From Bowmanella denitrificans (GTDB taxonomy: Bacteria; Pseudomonadota; Gammaproteobacteria; Enterobacterales; Alteromonadaceae): a stretch of DNA of 64,000 nucleotides. Shown one piece after another: positions 15,450 to 24,399 of the stretch; within the stretch, counting starts at the first letter, position 1; the number at the start of each line of letters is the position of its first letter. A program made the translations under genes and the position numbers. The notes beneath the pieces are model-generated. The model searched no databases, was not told where the DNA came from, and saw nothing but the letters and a program-made list of their open reading frames with translations. The stretch lies in NCBI RefSeq assembly GCF_002887595.1, contig NZ_PEBU01000005.1:244648-308647 (forward strand), given 5' to 3'.

Positions 15450-16280
15450 ATGTGGTCATTTGAAAACTTGTTTCGTTCCGATGTCTGGAAAATTCTCGCT
15501 ATTGATTTGGGATTACTGACCATTGGCGGCTGGTTTGTGATTATCTGGATGATTATTCGCGAATGCCGGTTGTTGTTTGGTCAAACTCAGCGCCAGGATA
15601 ATCAGGCGGTCAGTCAGGCCCTGGCTTTCTGTCAGACCGCCGTGGATAACGCTCTGGAGCGCTTTAACCGACAGGCAGAATTGCTCAGCGAAGTACTGAA
15701 GGTACATGAGTCTCTGGAAAAACAAACGCGGGATATCCGCTTGGATAGCCAGGGTGACAGCCAAGCAAGCAATCCCGAGCAAGACCAGAAACTGGAAGAG
15801 TTGACGACCAATTTAAAAAAATCTCATGCCTTAATTCGCAAATTACGTACAGATCTGGATCAAAGCCAGAGTCGCCTCAAACAAACCAAACAAAAACTCT
15901 TTGAACAATTTAGCAAGCTGGATGAAGTGACCAGAGAGAATGCTCAGATACGCGCTAAAGTTGAAGAGTTACAACAAGATATGTCTGAAAGCATTACATA
16001 CGAGGAGTTTGAGCAGGCCAATGAGCAATTCGCCATGGAACGCGAGCGCCTGCAAGAAATGGCCAACAAATATCGCGATGAGGTGGCCAGACTGAATCAA
16101 CGCCTGATTCAGTCTGCACCAAATCAAACTGAACTGAGCAGGCTTAAGCAGCAATCGAAGGAAGCACAGGACAAGCTATCGCAAAAAGAGCAGGAGCTAT
16201 ACCATATCAAGCGCGAGAAGGAATTCCTGGAAGGTAAATATCTCGAGCTGTTAAACCAGATTGAAGACCCTCCTGCTTGA
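15450..16280 (+). CDS. Membrane-anchored coiled-coil protein
   Basis: The 276-residue product has one N-terminal hydrophobic helix (about 14-37, ILAIDLGLLTIGGWFVIIWM) and then almost continuous heptad-rich coiled coil from about 105 to 272, rich in Gln, Glu, Lys and Leu. I do not recognise a named family. The layout suggests an inner-membrane-tethered scaffold with a long cytoplasmic rod. Its divergent neighbour is a receiver-domain protein, which may be a functional partner, but nothing in the sequence proves this. Confidence 0.8.
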   Translation: MWSFENLFRSDVWKILAIDLGLLTIGGWFVIIWMIIRECRLLFGQTQRQDNQAVSQALAFCQTAVDNALERFNRQAELLSEVLKVHESLEKQTRDIRLDSQGDSQASNPEQDQKLEELTTNLKKSHALIRKLRTDLDQSQSRLKQTKQKLFEQFSKLDEVTRENAQIRAKVEELQQDMSESITYEEFEQANEQFAMERERLQEMANKYRDEVARLNQRLIQSAPNQTELSRLKQQSKEAQDKLSQKEQELYHIKREKEFLEGKYLELLNQIEDPPA

Positions 16281-16303
16281 GAATTGCCTGATGGCGTAGC
16301 AGC

Positions 16304-16510
16304 CTACTCCATCAGGGTAAAAATACTCTCAACCGGCACATCAAAGAAACGGGCCATTTTTAAGGCAATGACCACCGAGGGAGTAAAGCGCCCGGTTTCC
16401 ACTGTGCTGATGGTCTTGCGCGATACGCCAATGGCATCAGCCAGTTCCTGCTGCGACACCTTACGCTGGGTACGCAGCTTGTGAATATGGTTGTCCAGTT
16501 GCTCATTCAT
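16304..16510 (-). CDS. Small Xre-family transcriptional regulator
   Basis: The 68-residue protein is essentially one HTH_3 domain: LRTQRKVSQQELADAIGVSR, then TISTVETGRFTPSVVIALKM and a short C-terminal FFDVPVESIF. The ATG at 16510 overlaps the end of the upstream membrane-protein gene (AATGAATGA), indicating translational coupling; the longer start at 16528 has no added support. Such tiny regulators paired with a small membrane protein usually repress their own operon, here probably through the three repeats at 17004-17052. Confidence 0.9.
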   Translation of the reverse strand: MNEQLDNHIHKLRTQRKVSQQELADAIGVSRKTISTVETGRFTPSVVIALKMARFFDVPVESIFTLME

Positions 16511-16982
16511 TGTCTTTGGCCAATCCATATATTACCGGCAAGGCATAACCTATTAACATCGATGCAGCAGCTAACTGAGCCCAAAGCTCCATGCTGATTA
16601 ACGCCGTGGTTTCATCAGCCAAGATCAAATCAGCAAACAAACTGAAGGTAATCAAACCAATAAAGCCCACACCATAACCAAACTTGTAGCCCCTGGCATT
16701 CAGGTACTCTGCATACTCATCTTCAAAGCGCCCAGTCCAGAAAGCTCGCTTGGCCACCCCACGACTAAATTTACTAACGTTTAACAGCAAATATAACATG
16801 TAGAAAAACAGTAACAGTACTGGCAGGTAAAGTAGTGCCCACCTACCACTTAACTCCCATCCCCCCAACTCATGCGTGCTGTCTATGACAAAGAACAAGC
16901 CTAAGACCAGACACAGAATGGCATTTTTCTTAAGTAGTAGATTTTCCTGTTCGGCTTTCGACAAAGTATTGACGCTCATCAT
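16503..16982 (-). CDS. Small integral membrane protein paired with Xre regulator
   Basis: The 159-residue product has four hydrophobic helices (about AILCLVLGLFFVID, WALLYLPVLLLFFYMLYLLL, FGYGVGFIGLITFSLFADLI, LAAASMLIGYALPVIYGLA) with a charged cytoplasmic loop between helices 2 and 3 (RAFWTGRFEDEYAEYLNARG). Family unknown, resembling membrane partners of Xre regulators. The start at 16982 (MMSVN) is chosen for the RBS GGAAGAG 4 bases upstream; the longer frame from 17054 would run through the repeat operator. Its stop overlaps the Xre start, so the two form one operon. Confidence 0.8.
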   Translation of the reverse strand: MMSVNTLSKAEQENLLLKKNAILCLVLGLFFVIDSTHELGGWELSGRWALLYLPVLLLFFYMLYLLLNVSKFSRGVAKRAFWTGRFEDEYAEYLNARGYKFGYGVGFIGLITFSLFADLILADETTALISMELWAQLAAASMLIGYALPVIYGLAKDNE

Positions 16983-17003
16983 AATGCTCTTCCTATGCAA
17001 ATT

Positions 17004-17052
17004 TTGATACCCCTGGGTAACCATTGATACCCAAGACAACCAAATGATACCC
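17004..17052. promoter_or_regulatory. Three direct repeats (TGATACCC) at exact 20-bp spacing
   Basis: TTGATACCC at 17004-17012, TTGATACCC at 17024-17032 and ATGATACCC at 17044-17052 recur with a 20-bp period, about two helical turns. They lie 22-70 bp upstream of the membrane-protein/Xre operon and on the far side from the divergent peptidase gene. They are probably the binding array of the Xre regulator; this is inferred from position and geometry. Confidence 0.7.
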
Positions 17053-17158
17053 AAAGGTTACACAAAGGCAAGTTTTATTTTCAGGCAGCAATAGCTTGAC
17101 TAAGCCGGTCAGTATTTATACAAAACCTTGTGGAACTGCAAAAAATACAAGGATCACT

Positions 17159-19078
17159 ATGAAACCCCGTCACTATTGGTCTGCCCTTTGCCTGAGTGCG
17201 GCAATGCTGGTCGGCTGTCAGAGCGCCAAAACACCAACGCCCCAACCCAGTGCCGTACAAGTACAACCCGTGCAAATCCCCCAATACAGCGCACAAAGTT
17301 TTTTTGATACGGTGACGCTGTATGGCTCTTCCATTAACCACAGCAACAGCCAGGTGCTGGTCAGCAGTGATGCCAGTGGGGTATTTAATGTCTACAGTTA
17401 CCCGCTGGATGGCAGTGCGCCTACTCAGTTAACCCATTCCAACACCAATGCCATCAGCGCTGTCAGTTGGTTCCCCGCGGATAACCGCGCACTCTATACC
17501 TCAGATCAGGGCGGTAACGAGCTGCATCATCTCTATGTGCTGGAAGAAGACGGCAGTAGCCGGGATATCACCCCAGGGGAAAAGCTCAAAGCGCAGTTTA
17601 TGGGCTGGCATCAGGACGATATTCATTTTTATGTGGCCACCAATGAACGGGATGCCAAGGCTTTTGATCTGTACCGTTACGACAGCGAAGACTACGGTCG
17701 CACTATGGTGTTTGAAAACATTCAGGGCTGGGAGCTGGGCGACATCAGTAACAATGGAAACTGGCTGGCGTTGATGAAAGTGCATAGTAATGCCGATGAC
17801 GATATTTATGTGGCTAACCTGCAACAGCCTGCCGCACCACCTCTGCATATCACCCCCCACCAGGGTAGAGTGAGTCACACCGTGTTTAGCTTTACCCCAG
17901 ACAGCGATGAGTTAATTTACGGTAGCAACGCCCAGGGGGAATTTACCCAGGCCTGGTCCTATAACCTGTTGTCCGGCCACCGCCAGTTGCACTATGCCGA
18001 TAACTGGGATGTATCCTTTGTGTACTTCTCAAAAAACGGTCGTTATCAGGTTGTCGGGGTTAACGCCGATGCCCAGACCAAGCTGTCTATTCTGGACACC
18101 CATAGTGGCAAGCAATTACTGTTACCAACCCTGCCCGCAGGCGATCTACGCGGTGTTAACTTCAGCCGTGACGAACAGCGCATGGTGTTTTACATCAATT
18201 CGGATATTTCCCCATCTAACCTGTTTAGCTGGCAGCTTGGCAGCCCAGCGGCCAAACAGCTGAGTCAGTCGCTAAATCCACACATTGATGCTGCCAATCT
18301 GGTCAGCAGCGAGGTGGTGCGTTACCCGAGTTTCGATGGCCTGACTATCCCCGCCATTCAATTTAAACCGCAGCAGGCCAGCGCCAACCATAAAGTACCA
18401 GCCATACTCTTTATTCATGGTGGACCGGGCGGACAAACCCGCAAAGGATACAGCGCCTTGATTCAACACTTGGTCAATCATGGCTATGCGGTACTTGGGG
18501 TAAACAACCGCGGGTCATCGGGTTATGGTAAAACTTTCTTTCATCTGGATGACAAACGCCATGGCGAGGACGACTTACAGGACATAGTGTATGGCAAAAA
18601 GTATCTGCAAAGTCTGGATTGGGTGGATGGCGAACGCATCGCGGTGATGGGTGGTAGCTATGGCGGCTACCTGACCATGGCCGCCATGGCCTTTACCGAT
18701 GAGTTTAAGCTGGGCATCAACATTTTCGGTGTAACGAACTGGGTACGTACATTGGAAAGCATTCCGCCCTGGTGGGAAAGTTTTCGCCAGGCTTTGTATG
18801 ATGAACTGGGCGATCCGGCCACCGATAAGGAACGATTAACCCGTATTTCTCCGCTGTTCCATGCAGATAAGATTAAACGCCCGGTGTTGGTGGTGCAGGG
18901 CGCAAATGATCCCAGAGTATTGCAGGTAGAAAGCGACGAAATGGTGGAAGCCATACGCGCTAATAATGTGCCGGTGGAATATGTGTTGTTCGCTGACGAA
19001 GGCCATGGCTTTCGCAGCAAGGCCAACCGCATCACAGCACAACAAGCCTATTTGCAGTTTTTGCAAACCCATCTATGA
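17159..19078 (+). CDS. S9-family prolyl oligopeptidase-like peptidase, lipoprotein
   Basis: The 639-residue protein begins with a lipoprotein signal (MKPRHYWSALCLSAAMLVGC, lipobox LVGC), so it is predicted to be anchored in the cell envelope. Residues 60-390 form a WD/PD40-like beta-propeller and 390-639 an alpha/beta hydrolase. The catalytic triad can be placed at Ser500 (GGSYGGY), Asp584 (GANDPRV) and His616 (EGHGF); HGGPGG supplies the oxyanion turn. It probably trims short or proline-containing peptides. The start at 17159 has AAGGA 7 bases upstream; the earlier in-frame ATG would bury the signal peptide. A strong hairpin terminator follows. Confidence 0.93.
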   Translation: MKPRHYWSALCLSAAMLVGCQSAKTPTPQPSAVQVQPVQIPQYSAQSFFDTVTLYGSSINHSNSQVLVSSDASGVFNVYSYPLDGSAPTQLTHSNTNAISAVSWFPADNRALYTSDQGGNELHHLYVLEEDGSSRDITPGEKLKAQFMGWHQDDIHFYVATNERDAKAFDLYRYDSEDYGRTMVFENIQGWELGDISNNGNWLALMKVHSNADDDIYVANLQQPAAPPLHITPHQGRVSHTVFSFTPDSDELIYGSNAQGEFTQAWSYNLLSGHRQLHYADNWDVSFVYFSKNGRYQVVGVNADAQTKLSILDTHSGKQLLLPTLPAGDLRGVNFSRDEQRMVFYINSDISPSNLFSWQLGSPAAKQLSQSLNPHIDAANLVSSEVVRYPSFDGLTIPAIQFKPQQASANHKVPAILFIHGGPGGQTRKGYSALIQHLVNHGYAVLGVNNRGSSGYGKTFFHLDDKRHGEDDLQDIVYGKKYLQSLDWVDGERIAVMGGSYGGYLTMAAMAFTDEFKLGINIFGVTNWVRTLESIPPWWESFRQALYDELGDPATDKERLTRISPLFHADKIKRPVLVVQGANDPRVLQVESDEMVEAIRANNVPVEYVLFADEGHGFRSKANRITAQQAYLQFLQTHL

Positions 19079-19092
19079 CAAGCAGTGTGCAT

Positions 19093-19118
19093 GGCCCGCA
19101 ATGGCGGGCCTTGTGTTT
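19093..19118 (+). terminator. Terminator of the S9 peptidase gene
   Basis: GGCCCGC (19093-19099), loop AATG, GCGGGCC (19104-19110), followed by TTGTGTTT. It lies 15 bp after the peptidase stop. Confidence 0.8.
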
Positions 19119-19161
19119 ATGTTATGCTGCGACGCATATTATCCAGCCATAAGGACGCACC

Positions 19162-20421
19162 ATGGTCAGCCGTATGACATTCTGGGCCAACCGACTGTCT
19201 GAACGTTTGTGGGTGCGCCCACTGTTAATGTGTCTGCTGTCGGTGATTGCTGCCTTTACCGCCCAGTGGCTGGGTAGCGGCGGCCTGGCGGTTTACCTGC
19301 CCGCCATCAGTCGTGACAGCCTGGAAACCTTGTTGTCGATCATGTCATCCAGCATGCTGGTGATTGCAACCTTCTGTGTCGGCTCTATGGTGGCGGCTTA
19401 TGCCAGTGCCGGCACCAGTGCCACCCCGCGTTCCTTTGCGTTAGTGATTGCCGATGATGTGTCGCAAAATGCCCTGGCCACCTTTATCGGCGCCTTTATC
19501 TTCAGCGTTGTGGCCATAGTGGCGGTAAAAAACAACTTTTATCAACAAGGCGGCCACTTTGTGTTGTTTTGCATGACGCTGTTGGTATTAGCTGCGGTGA
19601 TTGTCACTTTTGTACGCTGGGTTGACCGTATCGCCAGACTGGGCCGGGTTAATTCCACCATAGAAAAAATAGAGGCGGCCACCGCCAAAGCGTTGGCTCA
19701 CCGCAAACAAGCGCCGCTGTTAGGCGGCATTGCCATAGGGGAATTATCCGGCCCGCTCGTAGACATTCATGCCAGCAGCCCTGGCTATATTCAGCGTATT
19801 GAAATGGCCAGCTTACAAAAGCAGGCTGAGCTGCAACAGGCCATCGTCAGATTACAGGTGGTACCGGGCAGTTTTGTTTTCCCAGGCCAGGTGCTTTTAC
19901 AAGTGAGCGGTGTCAACTCATTAGATGAAAGCTGTGTCAGTGCCTTACAGAATGCCTTTGTACTGGGCAGGAGCCGGACCTTTATTGAGGACCCCAGGTT
20001 TGGTCTGGTGGTGTTGTCGCAGGTGGCATGCAAGGCCCTGTCCCCGGCTGTTAACGACCCAGGCACCGCCATTGACGTACTATCCAGTTTCGCCCGTTTG
20101 TTCAGCCAATGGAGCGAACCACTGCCGATGGAAGCACTTGCACCCTGTAAATTTGATAAAATTCAGGTCCCGCAATTGGCCATAATGGAAATGTTCGACG
20201 ACGCCTTTAATGCCATTGGCCGTGATGGTGCCGGCTGTATCGAAGTGGTGCTTAAACTGCAGAAAACCCTGGCATCGCTGGCTGACTGCCCTGTGCCCGG
20301 AATGCGTGAAGCAGCCCATCATCATGCCAGTAAGGCGCTGGCCCGCTCTGATGCATGCTTGACACTGCAAGAGGACAAACAGCAGGCTAAAGCGGCGGCG
20401 GCCTTTCTGTCAGACAAGTAA
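19162..20421 (+). CDS. DUF2254-family membrane protein
   Basis: The 419-residue product has four N-terminal membrane helices (about 20-45, 62-90, 108-130 and 138-160). A soluble C-terminal part contains the DUF2254 hallmarks ATPRSFALVIADDVSQNALA between helices 2 and 3 and LSPAVNDPGTAIDVL near residue 295. Function is unknown; family members are inner-membrane proteins. The gene stands alone, with its own start near the end of the peptidase terminator region and an aldehyde dehydrogenase 91 bp downstream in the same direction. Confidence 0.9.
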   Translation: MVSRMTFWANRLSERLWVRPLLMCLLSVIAAFTAQWLGSGGLAVYLPAISRDSLETLLSIMSSSMLVIATFCVGSMVAAYASAGTSATPRSFALVIADDVSQNALATFIGAFIFSVVAIVAVKNNFYQQGGHFVLFCMTLLVLAAVIVTFVRWVDRIARLGRVNSTIEKIEAATAKALAHRKQAPLLGGIAIGELSGPLVDIHASSPGYIQRIEMASLQKQAELQQAIVRLQVVPGSFVFPGQVLLQVSGVNSLDESCVSALQNAFVLGRSRTFIEDPRFGLVVLSQVACKALSPAVNDPGTAIDVLSSFARLFSQWSEPLPMEALAPCKFDKIQVPQLAIMEMFDDAFNAIGRDGAGCIEVVLKLQKTLASLADCPVPGMREAAHHHASKALARSDACLTLQEDKQQAKAAAAFLSDK

Positions 20422-20512
20422 TTGGACATAAGACCAATAACAGTTACCCGCCACTTGTTCCATTGCAGGGAATAGCATAATGTAAACACCTGTTTGAACT
20501 GCGGAGACAACT

Positions 20513-21886
20513 ATGTCTGTGGAAATGGCGAACCTGGTAACCGGTCTGAGAAGTTTTTATCGCAGTGGCGCAACCAAGCCGCTGAACTGGCGTCGCCATC
20601 AGTTACAGCAATTACTGAGTATGACCCAGACCCACCAGCAGGACATCGTGCAGGCGCTGAAATTGGATCTGGGCAAAGCTGAACAGGAAAGCTGGCTGGC
20701 CGAAATCGGCTTTCTGGAAGACGACATCAACCACAGTCTCAAACATCTGCAAAAATGGACTAAACCACGCAAACTGTCCACCCCCATGGTGGCGCAACCC
20801 GGTAGCAGTTGGCTGCAACCCGAGCCCCTTGGCGTGGTGTTGATTATCGGTGCCTGGAACTACCCTTTTCAGTTACTGCTGGCGCCTTTGGTGGCCGCTA
20901 TTACTGCAGGCAACTGCGCCGTGGTGAAACCTTCAGAACTGGCTGTGCACACCAGCGCCCTGATTGCCTCGCTGCTGCCCCGCTATCTGGACCGACAGGC
21001 TTATGCGGTGGTGGAAGGCGGGGTGCAGGAAACCACTGATGTTCTGACACAACAGTTTGACCATATCCTGTATACGGGCGGGGAAACCGTCGGCAAAATT
21101 ATTATGAAAGCCGCCGCTGAGCACCTGACCCCGGTAACCCTGGAACTGGGCGGTAAAAGCCCCTGTATCGTCGCCAGTGACTGCGATTTAGATGTAACTG
21201 CGGCACGTATTGTCTGGAGTAAATGGATGAATGCCGGGCAAACCTGTGTGGCCCCGGATTATGTGTTGGTGGAACACGCCTTTGCTGACAAATTAATCCA
21301 GGCCATTCAGAACAAAATCACCGCCTTCTACGGTCACAACCCGGCAGACAGTGACGACTACGGACGCATTATCAACCCACGTCACCTGGCGAGACTGCAA
21401 TCTTATCTGCAGGATCAGGACGTGATATTCGGCGGTCAGGTCGACGAGCAGCAGCGCTATATGGCGCCTACCCTGGTGCGCAACCCGGCCATTGACAGCC
21501 CACTGATGCGGGAAGAAATTTTTGGCCCCATCCTGCCAATTGTCAGCCTGGATAACATTGCCCAGGCCAGCGACTTTATAAACCAGCGCGCCAAGCCTCT
21601 GGCCCTGTACTTGTATAGCCGTTCAGAGTCATTGCAGCAGCAGATACTAACAAGTACCAGTGCCGGTAGCGTATGCATCAACGACGGCATGATGTTTATG
21701 GCCAATCCAGACCTGCCCTTTGGTGGCGTAGGTAATAGCGGTATGGGCCGTTATCATGGCCGCTGGGGCTTTGACACCTTCAGCCATTTAAAGGCCGTAA
21801 TGAAACGCAGCACCTGGTTTGATGTGAACTGGCGCTACCCGCCATTCAGTGCCGGAAAAATGAAACTGCTGAAAATGATAAAGTGA
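20513..21886 (+). CDS. Class 3 NAD(P)-dependent aldehyde dehydrogenase
   Basis: Oxidises aldehydes to carboxylic acids. The 457-residue length and short N-terminus fit the ALDH3/coniferyl-aldehyde-dehydrogenase group. The general base Glu211 (TLELGGKSP) and nucleophile Cys245 (NAGQTCVAPDY) are spaced 34 residues apart, as in ALDH3 enzymes. The NAD site motif IIGAWNYPFQLLLAPLVAAI and the C-terminal PFGGVGNSGMGRYHG are present. RBS GGAGACAACT precedes the ATG. It stands as a single gene; the physiological aldehyde cannot be read from context. Confidence 0.94.
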   Translation: MSVEMANLVTGLRSFYRSGATKPLNWRRHQLQQLLSMTQTHQQDIVQALKLDLGKAEQESWLAEIGFLEDDINHSLKHLQKWTKPRKLSTPMVAQPGSSWLQPEPLGVVLIIGAWNYPFQLLLAPLVAAITAGNCAVVKPSELAVHTSALIASLLPRYLDRQAYAVVEGGVQETTDVLTQQFDHILYTGGETVGKIIMKAAAEHLTPVTLELGGKSPCIVASDCDLDVTAARIVWSKWMNAGQTCVAPDYVLVEHAFADKLIQAIQNKITAFYGHNPADSDDYGRIINPRHLARLQSYLQDQDVIFGGQVDEQQRYMAPTLVRNPAIDSPLMREEIFGPILPIVSLDNIAQASDFINQRAKPLALYLYSRSESLQQQILTSTSAGSVCINDGMMFMANPDLPFGGVGNSGMGRYHGRWGFDTFSHLKAVMKRSTWFDVNWRYPPFSAGKMKLLKMIK

Positions 21887-22057
21887 GTGACTGGGGGTGA
21901 ACGCCCCCAAATGACGTAATGCCGCTGGCCCACAAAACCCCAATTTAATTCAAGGGCATTTATCAACCTATGTAAATGCCCTGCTTCGTTGTGTTCCTTA
22001 AAGTGTGCTTATCCACATAAGTGGCAAGTCACCTAAAACATAAACATAGGAAGTACA

Positions 22058-22825
22058 ATGAAGACGTTAATAGTATGGTTGATGGTCGCCCTGAGCATGG
22101 TCGCATCAGTTCAGGCTGAGACTGGCACTGAACAAAGAAACAAAATACTGATAGTGCTCACCAGCCATTCTGAGCTGGGAGATACAGGTAGGAAAACCGG
22201 CTTCTGGCTGCCTGAACTCACCCATCCTTATTATGAATTTAAACAAGCCGGATTCCAGATAGATATCGCCAGTCCATTGGGCGGCATGGCACCACTGGAT
22301 GACAAAGCCTTTACTGAAGCGGACGACTATCACCAGCGTTTCCTGGAAGATGCTGAACTGATGGCCAAAGTGATCCGCACCCTACCTTTAGCCACAATTA
22401 ACCCCAGCGACTACGATGCGGTGCTATATAGCGGTGGCTCCGGCCCCATGTGGGACTTTCCGGACAATAAGCACATCAGCCGTATTTCTGCGAGCATTTA
22501 TGAACAAGGTGGCATTGTATCAGCGGTATGCCATGGTACTGCGGCACTGGTGGATATCACCTTATCCAATGGCGAATATTTAGTGGCAAACAAACCCGTT
22601 GCGGCTTTTACCAAACAAGAAGAGGCGGATATCGGGCAATTGGATATTATTCCTTTCCTGCTGGAAGAAAAATTGCAGGAGCGCGGTGCAACACACATTT
22701 CTGGCGCGCCCTGGCAGGAAAATGTCGTCGTTGAGGGTCGCCTGATCACTGGGCAAAACCCGGCCTCAGCGAAAAAGTTGGCTGTGGAAGTGATCAAAGC
22801 AATTCAACAAACCAAAGCCATATAA
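22058..22825 (+). CDS. Exported DJ-1/PfpI-family (Hsp31-like) protein
   Basis: The 255-residue protein has a signal peptide (MKTLIVWLMVALSMVASVQA), unusual for this mostly cytosolic superfamily, and then a class I glutamine-amidotransferase-like fold. The nucleophile elbow is SAVCHGTAAL with Cys158 and the adjacent His159; SGGSGPMWDFPDN is the preceding substrate loop. Relatives act as glyoxalase III, chaperone or protease-like enzymes. RBS AGGAAG precedes the ATG. Downstream comes the inverted copy of the 215-bp repeat and no partner gene. Confidence 0.9.
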   Translation: MKTLIVWLMVALSMVASVQAETGTEQRNKILIVLTSHSELGDTGRKTGFWLPELTHPYYEFKQAGFQIDIASPLGGMAPLDDKAFTEADDYHQRFLEDAELMAKVIRTLPLATINPSDYDAVLYSGGSGPMWDFPDNKHISRISASIYEQGGIVSAVCHGTAALVDITLSNGEYLVANKPVAAFTKQEEADIGQLDIIPFLLEEKLQERGATHISGAPWQENVVVEGRLITGQNPASAKKLAVEVIKAIQQTKAI

Positions 22826-22844
22826 GTAACAATACCCTCAACCA

Positions 22845-23105
22845 CCCTGTGACCTCTGTTCCTCTGTGGTTATTAGTATTTTTAAAATGATACGTTTTTA
22901 CCGCAGAGCCGCGGAGGGCCCAGAGAAAAGCAGGAGGTCTTTCAATCTATGCCCCTGAAAACTCAGCGTTCTCTGCGTCTCGGCGGTGAATAACAAAGGC
23001 TTCTCACAAAGACGCTAAGGCCGCAGAACCATCATTCCCTTAGATAACTCTGTGTTCTCTGTGCCTCTGTGTTTTTTTGTATTTTGAATTAATACGTTTT
23101 CACCA
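22845..23105 (-). repeat. Inverted copy of the 215-bp intergenic repeat
   Basis: CTGTGACCTCTGTTCCTCTG at the left and CCTCTGTGTTTTTTTG at the right flank blocks such as CGCAGAGCCGCGGAGGGCCC and GACGCTAAGGCCGCAGAA. These are the reverse complement of the units at 13719-14365. It fills the gap between the convergent DJ-1 and PLP-barrel genes. Confidence 0.85.
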
Positions 23106-23118
23106 CAGCGCAACGCTT

Positions 23119-24399
23119 CTAGTCGCCAGTGAGTATCGGCCAGCGGGCCAGCAGTTGGCCGCCGCGTATGGCCAGTAAATCGCCAAATTGCAACAACACC
23201 GCTTCACTTTGTAATGGCCGCAGATAGACCCAGTCATCCACTTCCAAGGATACTTGCCTGGAGCCGCTTAAACCTTGCTGATTGGAGCTGTCGTACAGGC
23301 CATTAAAAGTCAGTCCCGGCGGTGACCAGGGCGTGGCCAGCCATTTGCCGCCATAGATAAAAAAACTGACCTGCTGATTAGGATCCCACCAGGCTGCCAC
23401 ATCTCCCAGCCATTCCTGGGTTGGCACGCCCAAATTGGGCTGCTTTTTTAACACCCGGGTGGCGATGATGGTGGCCGGACTAAACTCATTGAGTATAGGT
23501 AAATCAAAATCCGCCGGTTTAAGCAGGCAGGAGCCCACCGACAGATCGTTGACCCATTCCACCTGGCCATAACGCAGAAAGGTTGGGCTGCCAGCGCCAT
23601 TAAAGCACAACCGCTGTTCAAGCCAGTGCGGGTACGCCTGGCGGATTTGCTCCACATATCCCTGATATTTTTCCTGCACCCGGGTAAATTCACGCTCACC
23701 TAAAAAGCCGGGAAGTTTGCTGACATGGGCGTCATACCCCATTAAGCCGGCAAATTGCAGATGCTCTGGATTGGCCGCCACCAAATCCAGGGCCTGGCGG
23801 AATTGACCGGGGTGATTAAAGCCGCCGCGGTGCAAACCCACATCTATCTCAAAATTCACCCGCAACCTCTGCCCTTGGGTTTTGGCCAGTTGCAGGTACT
23901 GCTCCAGACGGGGCAGACTATCGATGAGCCATTGCAACTGCTGCTGTGGCACAAAATCCTGTTGAGTCTGGTCAAAAGACTGGTAAAAAGCCCTGGCTGA
24001 GGCCACCGGCATAGGTTTTCCAAACAGAATGTCGGCGTCAGGCCGGCGCTTGACCAGAGCCTGTAAAAAAGGCAGGTGAAACACCATATAGGCATGGGTA
24101 TGGGTGCGTTCGGCAATGTAATCCAGCAGGGCCGGGCTAGGCAGTGATTTCACCACGATGCGGTAAGTTTTATCCGGCTGTTTCTGAAAAAAGCGGTTCA
24201 GTGCTGCCAGGTTGCTATCTAACCTATCCAGATCCACCAGCAACGACGGATGACTAATGGCGGCGCGATTCAAAACATCCGATATACCATTAAAATAATC
24301 ATCCGTGGCGGCGGCACTGTCCCCGGGTTTGGCCAGCCAGGCTCCACCCAATACTGCAGCACCGACACCGGCTTTTAAAAAGGTTCTTCTGCTTGTCAT
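23119..24399 (-). CDS. Tat-exported alanine-racemase/D-threonine-aldolase-fold PLP protein
   Basis: The 426-residue product starts with a twin-arginine signal (SRRTFLKAG). A PLP-binding TIM barrel follows (SLLVDLDRLDSNLAALNRFF), with the putative Schiff-base Lys84 in RIVVKSLPSP, and then a C-terminal beta domain of the DSD1/D-threonine-aldolase type. The expected reaction is cleavage or dehydration of a D-3-hydroxyamino acid. Export to the periplasm as a folded PLP protein is notable. Its ATG overlaps the stop of the lactone-oxidase gene (TGATG), so it is third in the operon controlled by the TetR palindrome at 26173. The exact substrate is unknown. Confidence 0.83.
   Translation of the reverse strand: MTSRRTFLKAGVGAAVLGGAWLAKPGDSAAATDDYFNGISDVLNRAAISHPSLLVDLDRLDSNLAALNRFFQKQPDKTYRIVVKSLPSPALLDYIAERTHTHAYMVFHLPFLQALVKRRPDADILFGKPMPVASARAFYQSFDQTQQDFVPQQQLQWLIDSLPRLEQYLQLAKTQGQRLRVNFEIDVGLHRGGFNHPGQFRQALDLVAANPEHLQFAGLMGYDAHVSKLPGFLGEREFTRVQEKYQGYVEQIRQAYPHWLEQRLCFNGAGSPTFLRYGQVEWVNDLSVGSCLLKPADFDLPILNEFSPATIIATRVLKKQPNLGVPTQEWLGDVAAWWDPNQQVSFFIYGGKWLATPWSPPGLTFNGLYDSSNQQGLSGSRQVSLEVDDWVYLRPLQSEAVLLQFGDLLAIRGGQLLARWPILTGD

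Noticed and set aside
21892-21908. Hairpin GGGGG-TGAACG-CCCCC after the aldehyde dehydrogenase as terminator
   Set aside because: The stem is only five pairs and no T-run follows, so support is too weak.
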